A stretch of 62,597 bases of DNA from Faecalibacterium hattorii (GCF_003287455.1 NZ_PRLC01000017.1:1-62597); one strand, 5' to 3'; numbered from the stretch's first letter, positions 26,640-35,192 are shown. Notes: generated by a model from the sequence alone, not told the origin. Numbers and translations are program-made.

Positions 26640-26658
26640 AAGGGAAAGGAACGCAGCT

Positions 26659-27324
26659 ATGAGTGTCAAGGACTTTATCAAGAAATCGGTGCTGGAAGGC
26701 TTCAGCCCGTACAATGTGCCCCAGATGGCGGGGGCCCTGCTGGCGGCGCTGGCCATGGGGGTGCTGATCTACTGGGTGTACCAGCGGTTCTACGCGGGGG
26801 TCATCTTTTCCCGCAGTTTCGCCATGACCTTGGTGGGCATGTCCGTCCTCACATGTATGGTCACGCTGGCCATCAGCTCCAATGTGGTCATCTCGCTGGG
26901 CATGGTGGGTGCACTGTCCATCGTGCGGTTCCGCACGGCGGTCAAGGACCCGCTGGACCTGCTCTATCTGTTCTGGTCCATCACGGCGGGCATCACCACC
27001 GGCGCGGGGATGTACCTGCTGGCCGTGGCGGCGTCGGCGGTGATGATCGGGGTGGTGGTCTTCCTCTCCCGCTGGCAGACGGCGGGCCGCAGCTATGTGG
27101 CGGTGCTCCACTATCAGGGCGAAAAGCCCGGCGACGAGATCGTCCGGGCGCTGGGGCGGAACAAGTTCGCCGTCAAATCGAAGACCCTCCGGGCCGAGGG
27201 CACCGAGCTGGCCGTGGAGGTCTGCTGCCGGGACAACGCCAGTGAGGTCACCGACCGGCTGCGCAGCATTGAGGGCGTGGAGGACGTGACCATGATCCAG
27301 TACAATGGCGAGTACCATGGCTGA
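26659..27324 (+). CDS. DUF4956 membrane protein
   Basis: 221 residues with four hydrophobic segments (about 24-43, 48-70, 95-112, 115-137) and a cytoplasmic C-terminal ferredoxin-like domain (145-221). The segment SLGMVGALSIVRFRTAVKDP is the hallmark of DUF4956. The family is usually next to VTC genes and may form the membrane channel or anchor for polyphosphate polymerase (inference). ATG 26659 follows AAAGGAACG; in-frame extension to 26581 lies inside the previous gene. Confidence 0.88.
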   Translation: MSVKDFIKKSVLEGFSPYNVPQMAGALLAALAMGVLIYWVYQRFYAGVIFSRSFAMTLVGMSVLTCMVTLAISSNVVISLGMVGALSIVRFRTAVKDPLDLLYLFWSITAGITTGAGMYLLAVAASAVMIGVVVFLSRWQTAGRSYVAVLHYQGEKPGDEIVRALGRNKFAVKSKTLRAEGTELAVEVCCRDNASEVTDRLRSIEGVEDVTMIQYNGEYHG

Positions 27325-28663
27325 GCGCCGGACCGCGGCGGCCGCAGCCTGTCTGCTGCTGGCGGGGTGTCTGCTCTGGGCCGGGCGGAAGCACACGGCG
27401 GTGTACCAGCCGGACGAAACGGCCTTCCCCAATGCGCAGATCGGCTATGCGCCCGGTGTGCTGGATACAGGCCCGGACGAGCCGGCTGTGACCCTGCGCT
27501 ACCTCGGCCTGACGTGGCGGGAGCTGGAGCCGGAAGAGGGCGTCTATGCGTGGGAGGCCATCCAGCAGACCTGCCACCTCGATGCCCTGCGGCAGCAAGG
27601 GGTGCATCTGGTCCTCCGCATTCTCTGCGACGAGCCGGGGGCGGAAGCCCACCTCGACATCCCGGATTGGCTCTACGAAAAAACCGGGAACGGCAGCTGG
27701 TACGATCTCTCCTACGGCAAAGGCTACTCGCCCGATTACGCCGACCCGGCCTTCTTTGCGGCCCACGCGGCGCTGCTGCGGGCGGTGGGGGAGTGGTTCG
27801 GGGCCGATGGCTTTGTCAGCTATGTGGAGCTGGGCAGCCTCGGCCACTGGGGCGAGTGGCACGTAAAGTCCGGCGAGGGGCTGGTGCCCCTGCCGGAGGA
27901 AGCGGTCCGTGACCGGTATATGGCCCTGTATCGGGAAGCCTTCCCGGCGGCAAAGCTGCTGGTGCGCCGCCCCTTCCGCGGGGCGGCGGGGCAGGGCTTC
28001 GGCCTGTACAACGACATGACCGGCCACGCCGGGGACACCGCCGAGTGGCTGGGCTGGATCGAAAACGGCGGCTGGTATGAGGGCGACCCGGCGGGCCTTT
28101 CGCCCATGCCGGATGCGTGGCAGACCGCCCCCATCGGCGGGGAACTTACCAGCCGCATCTCCATGGAACAGCTTCTGGAGACCGGCCTTGACCAGACTCT
28201 TTCCCTCGTGAAAAGATCCCACATGAGCTTCCTCGGCCCCAAAACGGCGGATGCCGCTTACCGGACCGGGTACGACGCGGTGCTGTCGGCCCTCGGCTAC
28301 CGGCTGCGGGTGACGGAAGCGGCGTGGCGGCGGGTGCCGGGCGGCATGGAGCTGACCGTTACCCTTGCGAACGAGGGCAGCGCCCCCTTTTACTGGGACT
28401 GGCCGGTGAACCTCTACGCGGAAACGGCAGAGGGCACCACGCTGGAAAAGGTTCCGCTGGGCATCTCGCTGCCGGAACTGCTGCCGGGACAGACCCGGAC
28501 GGCAAAGGCCAAACTCACCGCCCTGCCCGCACCCTTCTGGGAAGAGCGGGACCGGCGGGTGACCATGGGCATCGTGGACCCCATGACGGGCCGGGATGCC
28601 GTCCGCTTCGCGATGCAGACGGCGCAGGAAAACGGCCGCGCTGTCCTCTTTGCGGGGGTCTGA
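27317..28663 (+). CDS. DUF4832 glycoside-hydrolase-like exported protein
   Basis: 448 residues. The N-terminus has a short hydrophobic stretch with LLLAGCLLWAG, which may be a lipobox or signal anchor. The barrel region has VHLVLRILCDEPG and the conserved VELGSLGHWGEWH motif of DUF4832/DUF4874 proteins, which resemble clan GH-A glycosidases; the Glu in GEWH is the candidate acid/base. The C-terminal 110 residues form a beta domain. As last gene of the Pel-type operon it could trim or bind the polymer. Start is uncertain: ATG 27305 is in frame but neither site has a good RBS. Confidence 0.72.
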   Translation: MAERRTAAAAACLLLAGCLLWAGRKHTAVYQPDETAFPNAQIGYAPGVLDTGPDEPAVTLRYLGLTWRELEPEEGVYAWEAIQQTCHLDALRQQGVHLVLRILCDEPGAEAHLDIPDWLYEKTGNGSWYDLSYGKGYSPDYADPAFFAAHAALLRAVGEWFGADGFVSYVELGSLGHWGEWHVKSGEGLVPLPEEAVRDRYMALYREAFPAAKLLVRRPFRGAAGQGFGLYNDMTGHAGDTAEWLGWIENGGWYEGDPAGLSPMPDAWQTAPIGGELTSRISMEQLLETGLDQTLSLVKRSHMSFLGPKTADAAYRTGYDAVLSALGYRLRVTEAAWRRVPGGMELTVTLANEGSAPFYWDWPVNLYAETAEGTTLEKVPLGISLPELLPGQTRTAKAKLTALPAPFWEERDRRVTMGIVDPMTGRDAVRFAMQTAQENGRAVLFAGV

Positions 28664-28667
28664 ACAC

Positions 28668-28708
28668 AAAAAAGCCTGAGACTTGTGAGGCAGGTCTCAG
28701 GCTTTTTT
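28668..28708. terminator. Bidirectional terminator between the Pel operon and serA
   Basis: AAAAAA-GCCTGAGAC … GTCTCAGGC-TTTTTT, a 9-base perfect stem with T-runs both ways; it serves two convergent operons. Confidence 0.95.
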
Positions 28709-28759
28709 GCTGCCTTGCGGCAGCGATTCAGGAATATAGGAAATGGAGAGTGTCAGAGA

Positions 28760-29920
28760 TCAAAGGATGCGCACCCGGATGACGGCGGGGATGGCGGAAA
28801 GCTTTTCGGCCAGCGCCGCATTTACGGCACCGGTGGCATCCAGCATGGTGTAGGCCATGTTCTTTTTGCTCTTATTCACCATGTTTTCGATGTTCAGGCC
28901 CGCTTCGGTGGTCAGCGCGGTGATCTGGCTGATCATGCCGGGCTCGTTTTTGTGGATGATGCAGATGCGCTTGCCGCCGGCGCGGGGCTGGACCACCTCC
29001 GGCAGGTTCACCGAGTGGGTGATGTTGCCGTTCTTGAGGTAATCGCTGATCTCCAGCGCGGCCATGACGGCGCAGTTGTCCTCGGCTTCCGGGGTGGAAG
29101 CGCCCAGATGGGGGGTGCAGATGACGCCCGCCTTGCCCAGCAGGGCTTCGGTGGGGAAGTCGGTCATGTAGCCGGAGACTTTGCCGGCCTCCAGCGCGTC
29201 CAGCAGGGCGGGGGTGTTCACCAGCTCGCCGCGGGCATAGTTCAGGATCTTCACGCCGTCCTTGCACAGGGCAAGGGTCTGGGCGTTGATGGTGTCCTTG
29301 GTGGTGGGCAGGTAGGGCACATGGATGGTGAGGTAGTCGCACAGCGGGAGCATGTCGTTCAGGTTCACGCAGTGGTGCACTTGGCTGCTCAGGTTCCATG
29401 CGGCGTCGATGGAGATGTAGGGGTCGTAGCCGTAGACCTCCATGCCCAGCGCAATGGCGCAGTTGGCCACACGGGAGCCGATGGCGCCCAGACCGATGAC
29501 GCCCAGCGTCTTGCCCTTGATCTCGTTGCCGACGAACTGCTTTTTGCCCTTTTCCACGCTCTTGGCCATGGCGGCATCCCCCGCAAGGCCCTGCGTCCAC
29601 TGGGCGGCGGCGGGCACATTGCGGCTGCCCGCGATCAGCATCCCGATGACCAGCTCGGCCACGGCGTTGGCGTTGGCACCGGGGGTATTAAAGACCACGA
29701 TGCCCTGCTCGCTGCAGCGGTCCAGCGGGATGTTGTTCACACCGGCACCGGCGCGGGCAATGGCCAGCAGGTTGTCGTTGAAGGCGGTGTTCAGCAGGTC
29801 GGCGCTGCGCACAAGGATGCCGTCCGGCGTGTCGGTGTCCACCGAGACGTCGAAGAGATTTTTATTCAGCTTTGCCAGCCCCACCGGGCTGATGGCGTTG
29901 AGCGTTTTGACGGTATACAT
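28760..29920 (-). CDS. serA: D-3-phosphoglycerate dehydrogenase
   Basis: 386 residues. Substrate loop ARAGAGVNNIPLD (56-68), NAD motif GLGAIG (143-148), catalytic Arg in YARGELV, His in PHLGAST (near 275) and a C-terminal ACT domain (about 318-386; PGMISQITALTTEAGLNIENM) for serine feedback. First committed step of serine synthesis. The ATG overlaps the serC stop by one base (TAATG), so the two are coupled. Confidence 0.95.
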   Translation of the reverse strand: MYTVKTLNAISPVGLAKLNKNLFDVSVDTDTPDGILVRSADLLNTAFNDNLLAIARAGAGVNNIPLDRCSEQGIVVFNTPGANANAVAELVIGMLIAGSRNVPAAAQWTQGLAGDAAMAKSVEKGKKQFVGNEIKGKTLGVIGLGAIGSRVANCAIALGMEVYGYDPYISIDAAWNLSSQVHHCVNLNDMLPLCDYLTIHVPYLPTTKDTINAQTLALCKDGVKILNYARGELVNTPALLDALEAGKVSGYMTDFPTEALLGKAGVICTPHLGASTPEAEDNCAVMAALEISDYLKNGNITHSVNLPEVVQPRAGGKRICIIHKNEPGMISQITALTTEAGLNIENMVNKSKKNMAYTMLDATGAVNAALAEKLSAIPAVIRVRIL

Positions 29921-31002
29921 TAGGCGTTCTCCTTCCGGAATTTCTCCATGAAATCGACCAGCTTGTCAATGCCTTCGGGGGGCATCGCGTTGTAAATGGA
30001 AGCGCGCATACCGCCCACAAGGCGGTGACCCTTCAGGTTGACGAACCCGGCCTCCGCAGCCTCGGCGCAGAACTTTTTGTCCATGTCGGGGTCGGGGCTG
30101 GTGAAGGTCACGTTCATGGTGCTGCGGTAGCGGTGCTCCACGGGGTTTTGGAAGAAGTCCTGCCCGTCGAGATAATCGTACAGCACCTTGGCCTTGGCCT
30201 CGTTGATCTTCTGCATATTGGCAAGGCCGCCGATGTCGTTTTCGAGGTACTTCAGCACCAGACCGGTCATGTAGATGCACCAGCAGGGGGGCGTGTTGTA
30301 CATGCTGTCCTTCGCCAGCAGGGTGGTGTAATTCATCATGGTGGGCACGGTGTCCGCCGCGTGGCCCAGCAGGTCGTCCCGCACGATGGCGATGGCCATG
30401 CCGGCGGGGGCAACGTTCTTCTGGACGCCGAAGTAGATGCAGCCGTACTTGGTCACATCCACAGGCTTCGAGAGGATCATGGAACTCATGTCCGCCACCA
30501 GCGGCACACCCTCCACCTGCGGCACCTCGACGTACTGGGTGCCGAAAATGGTGTTGTTCTGGCAGATGTGGATGTAGCTGGCATCCTTGTCGTAGTCGAT
30601 GGCGTTGACGTCCGGGATGTAGGTGAAGTTCTTGTCCTTGCTGGAAGCAACGATCTTCACCTCCCCGAACTTGGCGGCTTCCTTGGCGGCCAAGTTCGAG
30701 AAGTTGCCGGTAACGAGGTAATCGGCCTTGCCGGTGGTCATGAAGTTCAGCGGCACCATGGCGAACTGCTGGGTCGCACCGCCCTGAAAGAAACCGACCT
30801 TGTAGTTGTCCGGGATGTTCATCACCCGGCGCAGGGTGGCTTCGGTCTCGGTGATGATGGCGTCGAACCACTTGCTGCGGTGGCTCATCTCCATCACGCT
30901 CTGGCCGCTGCCGCCGTATTCGAGCAGCTCGGCCTGTGCCTGTTTCAGGACTTTTTCGGGCAGCATGCTGGGCCCTGCGCTGAAGTTGTAAACTCGTGCC
31001 AT
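29920..31002 (-). CDS. serC: Phosphoserine aminotransferase
   Basis: 360 residues, the usual SerC length. It begins ARVYNFSAGPSMLPEKVL, has FFQGGATQQFAM for phosphate binding and the PLP lysine in YFGVQKNVAPAG. C-terminal GLKGHR-type segment reads NLKGHRLVGGMRASIYNAMP. It converts phosphohydroxypyruvate to phosphoserine. Start at 31002 follows GGAAAGGGAGAG; upstream in-frame sequence is the promoter region. Minus-strand -10 TATACT is at about 31075-31080 with a weak -35. Confidence 0.96.
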   Translation of the reverse strand: MARVYNFSAGPSMLPEKVLKQAQAELLEYGGSGQSVMEMSHRSKWFDAIITETEATLRRVMNIPDNYKVGFFQGGATQQFAMVPLNFMTTGKADYLVTGNFSNLAAKEAAKFGEVKIVASSKDKNFTYIPDVNAIDYDKDASYIHICQNNTIFGTQYVEVPQVEGVPLVADMSSMILSKPVDVTKYGCIYFGVQKNVAPAGMAIAIVRDDLLGHAADTVPTMMNYTTLLAKDSMYNTPPCWCIYMTGLVLKYLENDIGGLANMQKINEAKAKVLYDYLDGQDFFQNPVEHRYRSTMNVTFTSPDPDMDKKFCAEAAEAGFVNLKGHRLVGGMRASIYNAMPPEGIDKLVDFMEKFRKENA

Positions 31003-31156
31003 AATGAACTCTCCCTTTCCTATCAAGTGCCGCCCGGATGGTCGGCGGCATTGTGCTCTGGATTTGTCCGTAGTATAATGGTTTTGGGGGTGCGAAAACA
31101 AGAGCATCTTTGCACAAAGATGTGGCATCTGGCCGCACCCTGAAAGCACAGAACAC

Positions 31157-31291
31157 ACAAATGTCCTTAATATAAATACAAAAATAAAGACATTTGTAAA
31201 AATATGCTGAAAGACCCGCATTCTGCCTGAAAAGCGCGGCTTGCGGGAAACGGAAAAAACTGCTATACTGGTCAAAACAAAGACGAATGTA
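31157..31291. promoter_or_regulatory. Repeated half-sites and promoter upstream of blaI-like gene
   Basis: GACATTTGTA (31189-31198) forms a 9-base inverted repeat with ACAAATGTC (31157-31165), and a third related copy GACGAATGTA lies at 31282-31291. BlaI/MecI repressors bind TACA/TGTA-type dyads, so these are candidate operators. The promoter TTGCGG (31241-31246) / TATACT (31264-31269), 17-base spacing, sits between sites two and three. The region is shared with divergent serC. Confidence 0.5.
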
Positions 31292-31312
31292 AAATCAAAA
31301 AAGGAAGAGGTG

Positions 31313-31741
31313 ATGGCAGTGTATGGCCTCTCGGACAGCCTGAAACCGCTCTCGGCAGCGGAGGAACAGGTGCTTCTGGCCGTGTGGAGCTGCAAACCGC
31401 CCGCATCCCGGCGGGACATCGGGGAGCGTCTGGCCGAAAAAGGATGGAAACCGGCCACGGTGCTCAATTTTCTCTACCGGCTGGAAGCGAAGGGCTGGGT
31501 GAAGAGCGGCAAGGACCAGAACCGCAACATCTACACGCCCACCATCACGAAACGCGCCTACAGCGTCTGGATTATGCGGGAGCGGCTGGACGCCGTTTTC
31601 GGCGGGGATGTCGCCGCCGCCGTCCGTGCCCTCGTCAGCGAGAGCGGCTGCTCCCAAAGCCAGCTCGAACAGGCCATCGCCGTGCTCGAAGAAAAACACG
31701 CCGAGGCCGAGGAATATGATCTGTATGACCCCTACGGCTAA
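31313..31741 (+). CDS. BlaI/MecI/CopY-family repressor
   Basis: 142 residues with the N-terminal winged helix (LSAAEEQVLLAVWSCKPPASRRDI, ATVLNFLYRLEAKGWVKS, YTPTITKRAY) and the C-terminal dimerisation helices. No BlaR1-type sensor protease is adjacent, so the signal and targets are unknown. ATG 31313 follows GGAAGAGG. Possible copper- or cell-wall-stress regulator; only autoregulation is suggested by the sequence. Confidence 0.85.
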   Translation: MAVYGLSDSLKPLSAAEEQVLLAVWSCKPPASRRDIGERLAEKGWKPATVLNFLYRLEAKGWVKSGKDQNRNIYTPTITKRAYSVWIMRERLDAVFGGDVAAAVRALVSESGCSQSQLEQAIAVLEEKHAEAEEYDLYDPYG

Positions 31742-31842
31742 ACCTCTCAGTCTCGCCTCTGGCGAAACCGAACACTTTGCGGGGAATGCCAAGGCCTCCC
31801 CTACTAGGGGAGGTGGCAATGCGAAGCATTGACGGAGAGGTT
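31741..31842. repeat. MITE-like palindromic element
   Basis: About 102 bases bounded by AACCTCTCAGTC and GACGGAGAGGTT (11 of 12 bases complementary). Internal hairpins are CCTCCCCTACTAGGGGAGG and CAATGCGAAGCATTG. It overlaps the last base of the blaI-like stop codon and contains no gene. The style is frequent in gut Clostridia (recall). Confidence 0.6.
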
Positions 31843-31878
31843 GTACGAAGGAAGACGTAAGATGAGGAGAGATAGAGT

Positions 31879-33054
31879 ATGACCTGCAAAAATCGCGCCA
31901 AAAACTGCGGCGGGTGCCCGCTGCTGGAAGTTCCATACCCGGAACAACTGAAACAAAAAGAGGCAAAAGTCCGCGCCCTGCTGGGCAAGTATGGCCCGGT
32001 GCACCCCATCCGGGGGATGGAAACGCCGACCCATTACCGCAACAAAGTGATCTCCACCTTTGCAATGGGTTTTGGTGGAAAACTGGTCTCCGGCATCTAC
32101 GCCACCAAGACCCACAAAGTGCTGCCGGTAGAGCGCTGTCTGCTGGAAGACGAGGTGCTGGACACGGTCATGGAAGCCGTCCGCGCAGCGGCAGCGGCCT
32201 GCAAATACCAGCCTTACCATGAGGACAAAGGCACCGGGCTGCTCCGGCACTGTCTGCTGCGCCGGGGCGTCGCCACCGGGCAGGTGATGGTGGTGCTGGT
32301 CACAGCCCAGCCGGTGCTGCCGGGCGCAAAAAACTTCGTCCGCGCCCTCCTCGCCGAGGCGGAAAAGCGCAGCGTCCCCGTGACGACCGTGGTCCAGAAC
32401 TACAACCCCCGCCGCACCAGCGTCGTGTTGGGCGAGCAGGAAAAGGTGCTATACGGCAAGGGCTTCATTCTGGATACCCTCTGCGGCAAGACCTACGCCC
32501 TCAGCCCCCGCAGCTTTTATCAGGTGAACCCGGTGCAGACGGCGGTGCTGTACGGCCTTGCCGTAGATGCCGCCAAGCTGACCGGAAACGAAGTGGTACT
32601 GGACGCCTACTGCGGCATCGGCACCATCGGACTGACCGCTGCCGACAAGGCAAAGCAGGTGGTGGGCGTGGAGCTGAACCGCGACGCGGTGCACGACGCC
32701 ATCGGCAATGCCAAGCACAACGGCGTGAAGAACGCCCGCTTCTTCGCCGCCGACGCGACGGAGTGGATCAGCACCGCCGCGGCTGCCGGGGAGCGGGCCG
32801 ACGTCATCTTCATGGACCCGCCCCGCGAGGGCTCGACCCCGCAGTTCATCGAGAGCGTCGCCCGCATGGCCCCGAAGCGGGTGGTCTACGTCAGCTGCAA
32901 CCCGGAAACCATGGCCCGGGACCTCGCCCTCCTGACGAAAAAAGGCTACCACGCGGAAGGCTTCACCCCGGTCGATATGTTCCCGAACAGTGAGCATATC
33001 GAGGTGGTCTGCGCCCTGTCCCGACAGGAACAACGGAAGCAAAGCCGCCGATGA
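31879..33054 (+). CDS. 23S rRNA (uracil-C5)-methyltransferase, RumA/TrmA family
   Basis: 391 residues. N-terminal Cys cluster (CKNRAKNCGGCPL, later RCLLED) fits the [4Fe-4S] site of RlmD-type enzymes. AdoMet region VLDAYCGIGTIGLTAA, catalytic segment MDPPREG and nucleophile motif SCNPETMARDL near 345. It lacks the N-terminal TRAM domain of longer homologues. It methylates a uracil in 23S rRNA; the exact position is not predictable. Confidence 0.9.
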   Translation: MTCKNRAKNCGGCPLLEVPYPEQLKQKEAKVRALLGKYGPVHPIRGMETPTHYRNKVISTFAMGFGGKLVSGIYATKTHKVLPVERCLLEDEVLDTVMEAVRAAAAACKYQPYHEDKGTGLLRHCLLRRGVATGQVMVVLVTAQPVLPGAKNFVRALLAEAEKRSVPVTTVVQNYNPRRTSVVLGEQEKVLYGKGFILDTLCGKTYALSPRSFYQVNPVQTAVLYGLAVDAAKLTGNEVVLDAYCGIGTIGLTAADKAKQVVGVELNRDAVHDAIGNAKHNGVKNARFFAADATEWISTAAAAGERADVIFMDPPREGSTPQFIESVARMAPKRVVYVSCNPETMARDLALLTKKGYHAEGFTPVDMFPNSEHIEVVCALSRQEQRKQSRR

Positions 33055-33105
33055 AGCGTTCCGGGGGCCTTTGGCCGCGAAAATGTGAGAGAACGCGGAC
33101 CATGG

Positions 33106-33134
33106 TTGAGAAAGGCACTGCAACGTGATATACT
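33106..33134 (+). promoter_or_regulatory. Promoter of the diguanylate cyclase
   Basis: TTGAGA (33106-33111) and TATACT (33129-33134), 17 bases apart, 54 bases before the ATG. Confidence 0.65.
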
Positions 33135-33188
33135 AAAACAGCATATACGTGCCTTGATTACAGAAATCCAAAGGTGAAATGTCTTACA

Positions 33189-34292
33189 ATGAACGGTTAT
33201 TTTTATGTATTGACGGCCATTGACCTTTTTGTGCTGAGCTTCATGTGCATCCTCACAAAGTTCAGCGAGTCCCTGAACAAGAAGCAGAAACGGGGATTTT
33301 TTCTGGCCTTTGCGCTGATCGCGGGGATCTCGGTGCTGGAGGTGGTGACGCTGGCGGTGGATGGCGCACCGGCGGGCTACCGTTGGCTGAACATCCTGTC
33401 CAACTATCTGGGGTTCGGCCTCTCCCCAGCGGTGTCCCTCTGCCTAGTGTACGTCATGGACCGAAAAAAGATGGTGAACTTCTGGTTCCGGGCGGCCGTG
33501 TGCTGCGAGGGGGGCTACCTGCTGTTCCTTGCCCTGTCCATCCCTGCCGGGCTGGTGTTCTCCGTTAGCGAAGACAACGTCTATTCCCGCGGGCCTTGCT
33601 TTTGCATTTACATCCTGATGTACCTTGCGGCCATCGTGTACCTTTCGGCGTCCACCATCGTCACGGCGCGGGAGTTTCAGAACCGCAGCCGGGCGCTGAT
33701 CTACCCCCTGATGCTCTTTCTGACCATCGAGACCATCATTCAGGTGGCCTTGCCGAGCCTCCACGTTACATGGCTGTGCGTTACCCTGCTGTCGGTGTTG
33801 TACTTTATTTATTGCAGTGAGATGTGGAACCAGCTGGACGCCCTCACCGGGCTGCTGAACCAGAACAGCTACCTGAACCGCACCGCAGAGATGCGCCGCA
33901 GCGGCGGGGTGCTGGTGGTGTTCGATGTGGACGACTTCAAGCAGGTCAACGACCGCTACGGCCACTTACAGGGGGACGTCTGCCTAGCCGAGATCGCCCG
34001 CTGCATCAAAAAAGCCTATGCCCACTGCGGCTACTGTTACCGCATCGGCGGCGACGAGTTCTGTGTGCTGCTGAAAAACGCAGACCGGGAGGCCCGGTGC
34101 GCGCAGGAATTTGAGCGTCAGCTGGCACTGCGGCGCGAGGTCGTGCATTGTCTGCCCAGAGTGTCCATGGGGTCGGCACCCATTTCGGGGGAGGATCTGC
34201 TGGCTGTGAAAGACCAAGCCGACCGGGAGATGTACCGCTGCAAAAAGGCCCGGAAGGCTGCGATGGAAAGGGCCGGAAGCGGAAGGCCCTGA
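33189..34292 (+). CDS. Membrane diguanylate cyclase (GGDEF)
   Basis: 367 residues. Seven hydrophobic segments fill residues 1-205, followed by a GGDEF domain (about 210-360): DALTGLLNQNSY, FDVDDFKQVNDRYGH (Mg/GTP site) and RIGGDEFCVLL (intact active site). The residues before GGDEF (AHCGYCY) lack the RxxD inhibitory site, so product inhibition is unlikely. It makes cyclic di-GMP, the usual ligand of PelD, and is the only c-di-GMP enzyme in the window. A GTG at 33174 is in frame but overlaps the RBS AAGGTGAA, so 33189 is preferred. Confidence 0.88.
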   Translation: MNGYFYVLTAIDLFVLSFMCILTKFSESLNKKQKRGFFLAFALIAGISVLEVVTLAVDGAPAGYRWLNILSNYLGFGLSPAVSLCLVYVMDRKKMVNFWFRAAVCCEGGYLLFLALSIPAGLVFSVSEDNVYSRGPCFCIYILMYLAAIVYLSASTIVTAREFQNRSRALIYPLMLFLTIETIIQVALPSLHVTWLCVTLLSVLYFIYCSEMWNQLDALTGLLNQNSYLNRTAEMRRSGGVLVVFDVDDFKQVNDRYGHLQGDVCLAEIARCIKKAYAHCGYCYRIGGDEFCVLLKNADREARCAQEFERQLALRREVVHCLPRVSMGSAPISGEDLLAVKDQADREMYRCKKARKAAMERAGSGRP

Positions 34293-34322
34293 CCCATAGG
34301 CTGTACAAAAGGGGAGAAAGCC

Positions 34323-34511
34323 ATGAACGATTTTTCACACTTGAAAAACAAGCTTCTGGCCGAACAGATCGAAGATCAGATCTATCACTACATTCTGGAT
34401 ACCCCCATCGAACCGGGGGCAAAGCTGCCCAATGAATTCGAATTGGGCGAAAAGTTCGGCGTGGGCCGTAGCACCATCCGGGAAGCACTGAAGCATTTTA
34501 AGATGATATAA
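34323..34511 (+). pseudogene. Truncated GntR-family regulator
   Basis: 62 residues: NKLLAEQIEDQIYHYILD, then KLPNEFELGEKFGVGRSTIREALK, a full GntR winged-helix N-terminus, but the stop comes directly after HFKMI where the wing and the ligand domain should begin. RBS GGGGAGAAAG is intact. A terminator follows at once, so this is either a decayed gene or a shortened DNA-binding peptide. Confidence 0.7.
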
Positions 34512-34514
34512 GAA

Positions 34515-34557
34515 AACGTGGGGAAGTATCTGTAAAAGGTACCGCCCCACGTTTTTT
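34515..34557 (+). terminator. Terminator after the truncated GntR gene
   Basis: AACGTGGGG … CCCCACGTT stem with TTTTTT. Confidence 0.85.
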
Positions 34558-34569
34558 GGTTGTTGGGAT

Positions 34570-34890
34570 TCACTTCATTCTTCGCAGGCGGCGCACAAGG
34601 TCAGATGCACTGTACAGCACACGAGCCACCGACACGGCATCCTCGCCCACGATGTAGAATACCGAGTAGTTGTCCACCAACATCTGCCGCAGCCCTTGGG
34701 TGCGCTCCGGCTCGCTTTCCACCAGCGCACAGCGTTCCGGCAGGATGTTCAGCGACTGGATGGCTTCCGCAATGCGGTTATACTGCCCCATAGCCGTGTC
34801 AGGCTCCAGCAGACGGTCGGCAATATAGCTGTAGATCTGCTCCATATCGCTGAGGGCTGCATGGGAAATTTTTACGTCATACTGCTTCAT
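34570..34890 (-). CDS. ParE/RelE-family toxin
   Basis: 106 residues, beginning KQYDVKISHAALSDMEQIYSYIAD, with the family's central NILPERCALV and C-terminal YSVFYIV…VARVLYSASD strands. It overlaps the antitoxin gene by 4 bases (ATGA). ParE members poison gyrase and RelE members cleave mRNA; the sequence does not decide between them. Confidence 0.85.
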   Translation of the reverse strand: MKQYDVKISHAALSDMEQIYSYIADRLLEPDTAMGQYNRIAEAIQSLNILPERCALVESEPERTQGLRQMLVDNYSVFYIVGEDAVSVARVLYSASDLVRRLRRMK

Positions 34891-35192
34891 CTGTGCTGTT
34901 CCCTGAACTGTGCGAATGCGCTTGCAGCATCCACAGTATCACCGTTCTGAATCTCCTTAATGCCCACCTGCAAAGCTGCATGAAGCTGGTCATCGGTCAT
35001 GGTGTCAGCGTTCAGAGCCGCAGGAGCTTTCGGCAGGGACAGCGAGAAGGGGATGCCGCCAGTCAGGGTGATCTGGCGCAGGTACATATCAATGGCGGTT
35101 GCCATCGGGATACCGAGCTGCTTCAACACATCTTCGGCCTGCTGCTTGACAGTAGGGTTGACACGAAGATTCAGTGTCATCGTTTTTTCCAT
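34887..35192 (-). CDS. RelB/DinJ-family antitoxin
   Basis: 101 residues. The N-terminus TMTLNLRVNPTVKQQAEDVLKQLGIPMATAIDMYL is a ribbon-helix-helix of the RelB/DinJ type. The C-terminal half should wrap the toxin. Start at 35192 follows GAGGTGATAACC. It is first in the operon, as usual. Confidence 0.9.
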   Translation of the reverse strand: MEKTMTLNLRVNPTVKQQAEDVLKQLGIPMATAIDMYLRQITLTGGIPFSLSLPKAPAALNADTMTDDQLHAALQVGIKEIQNGDTVDAASAFAQFREQHR

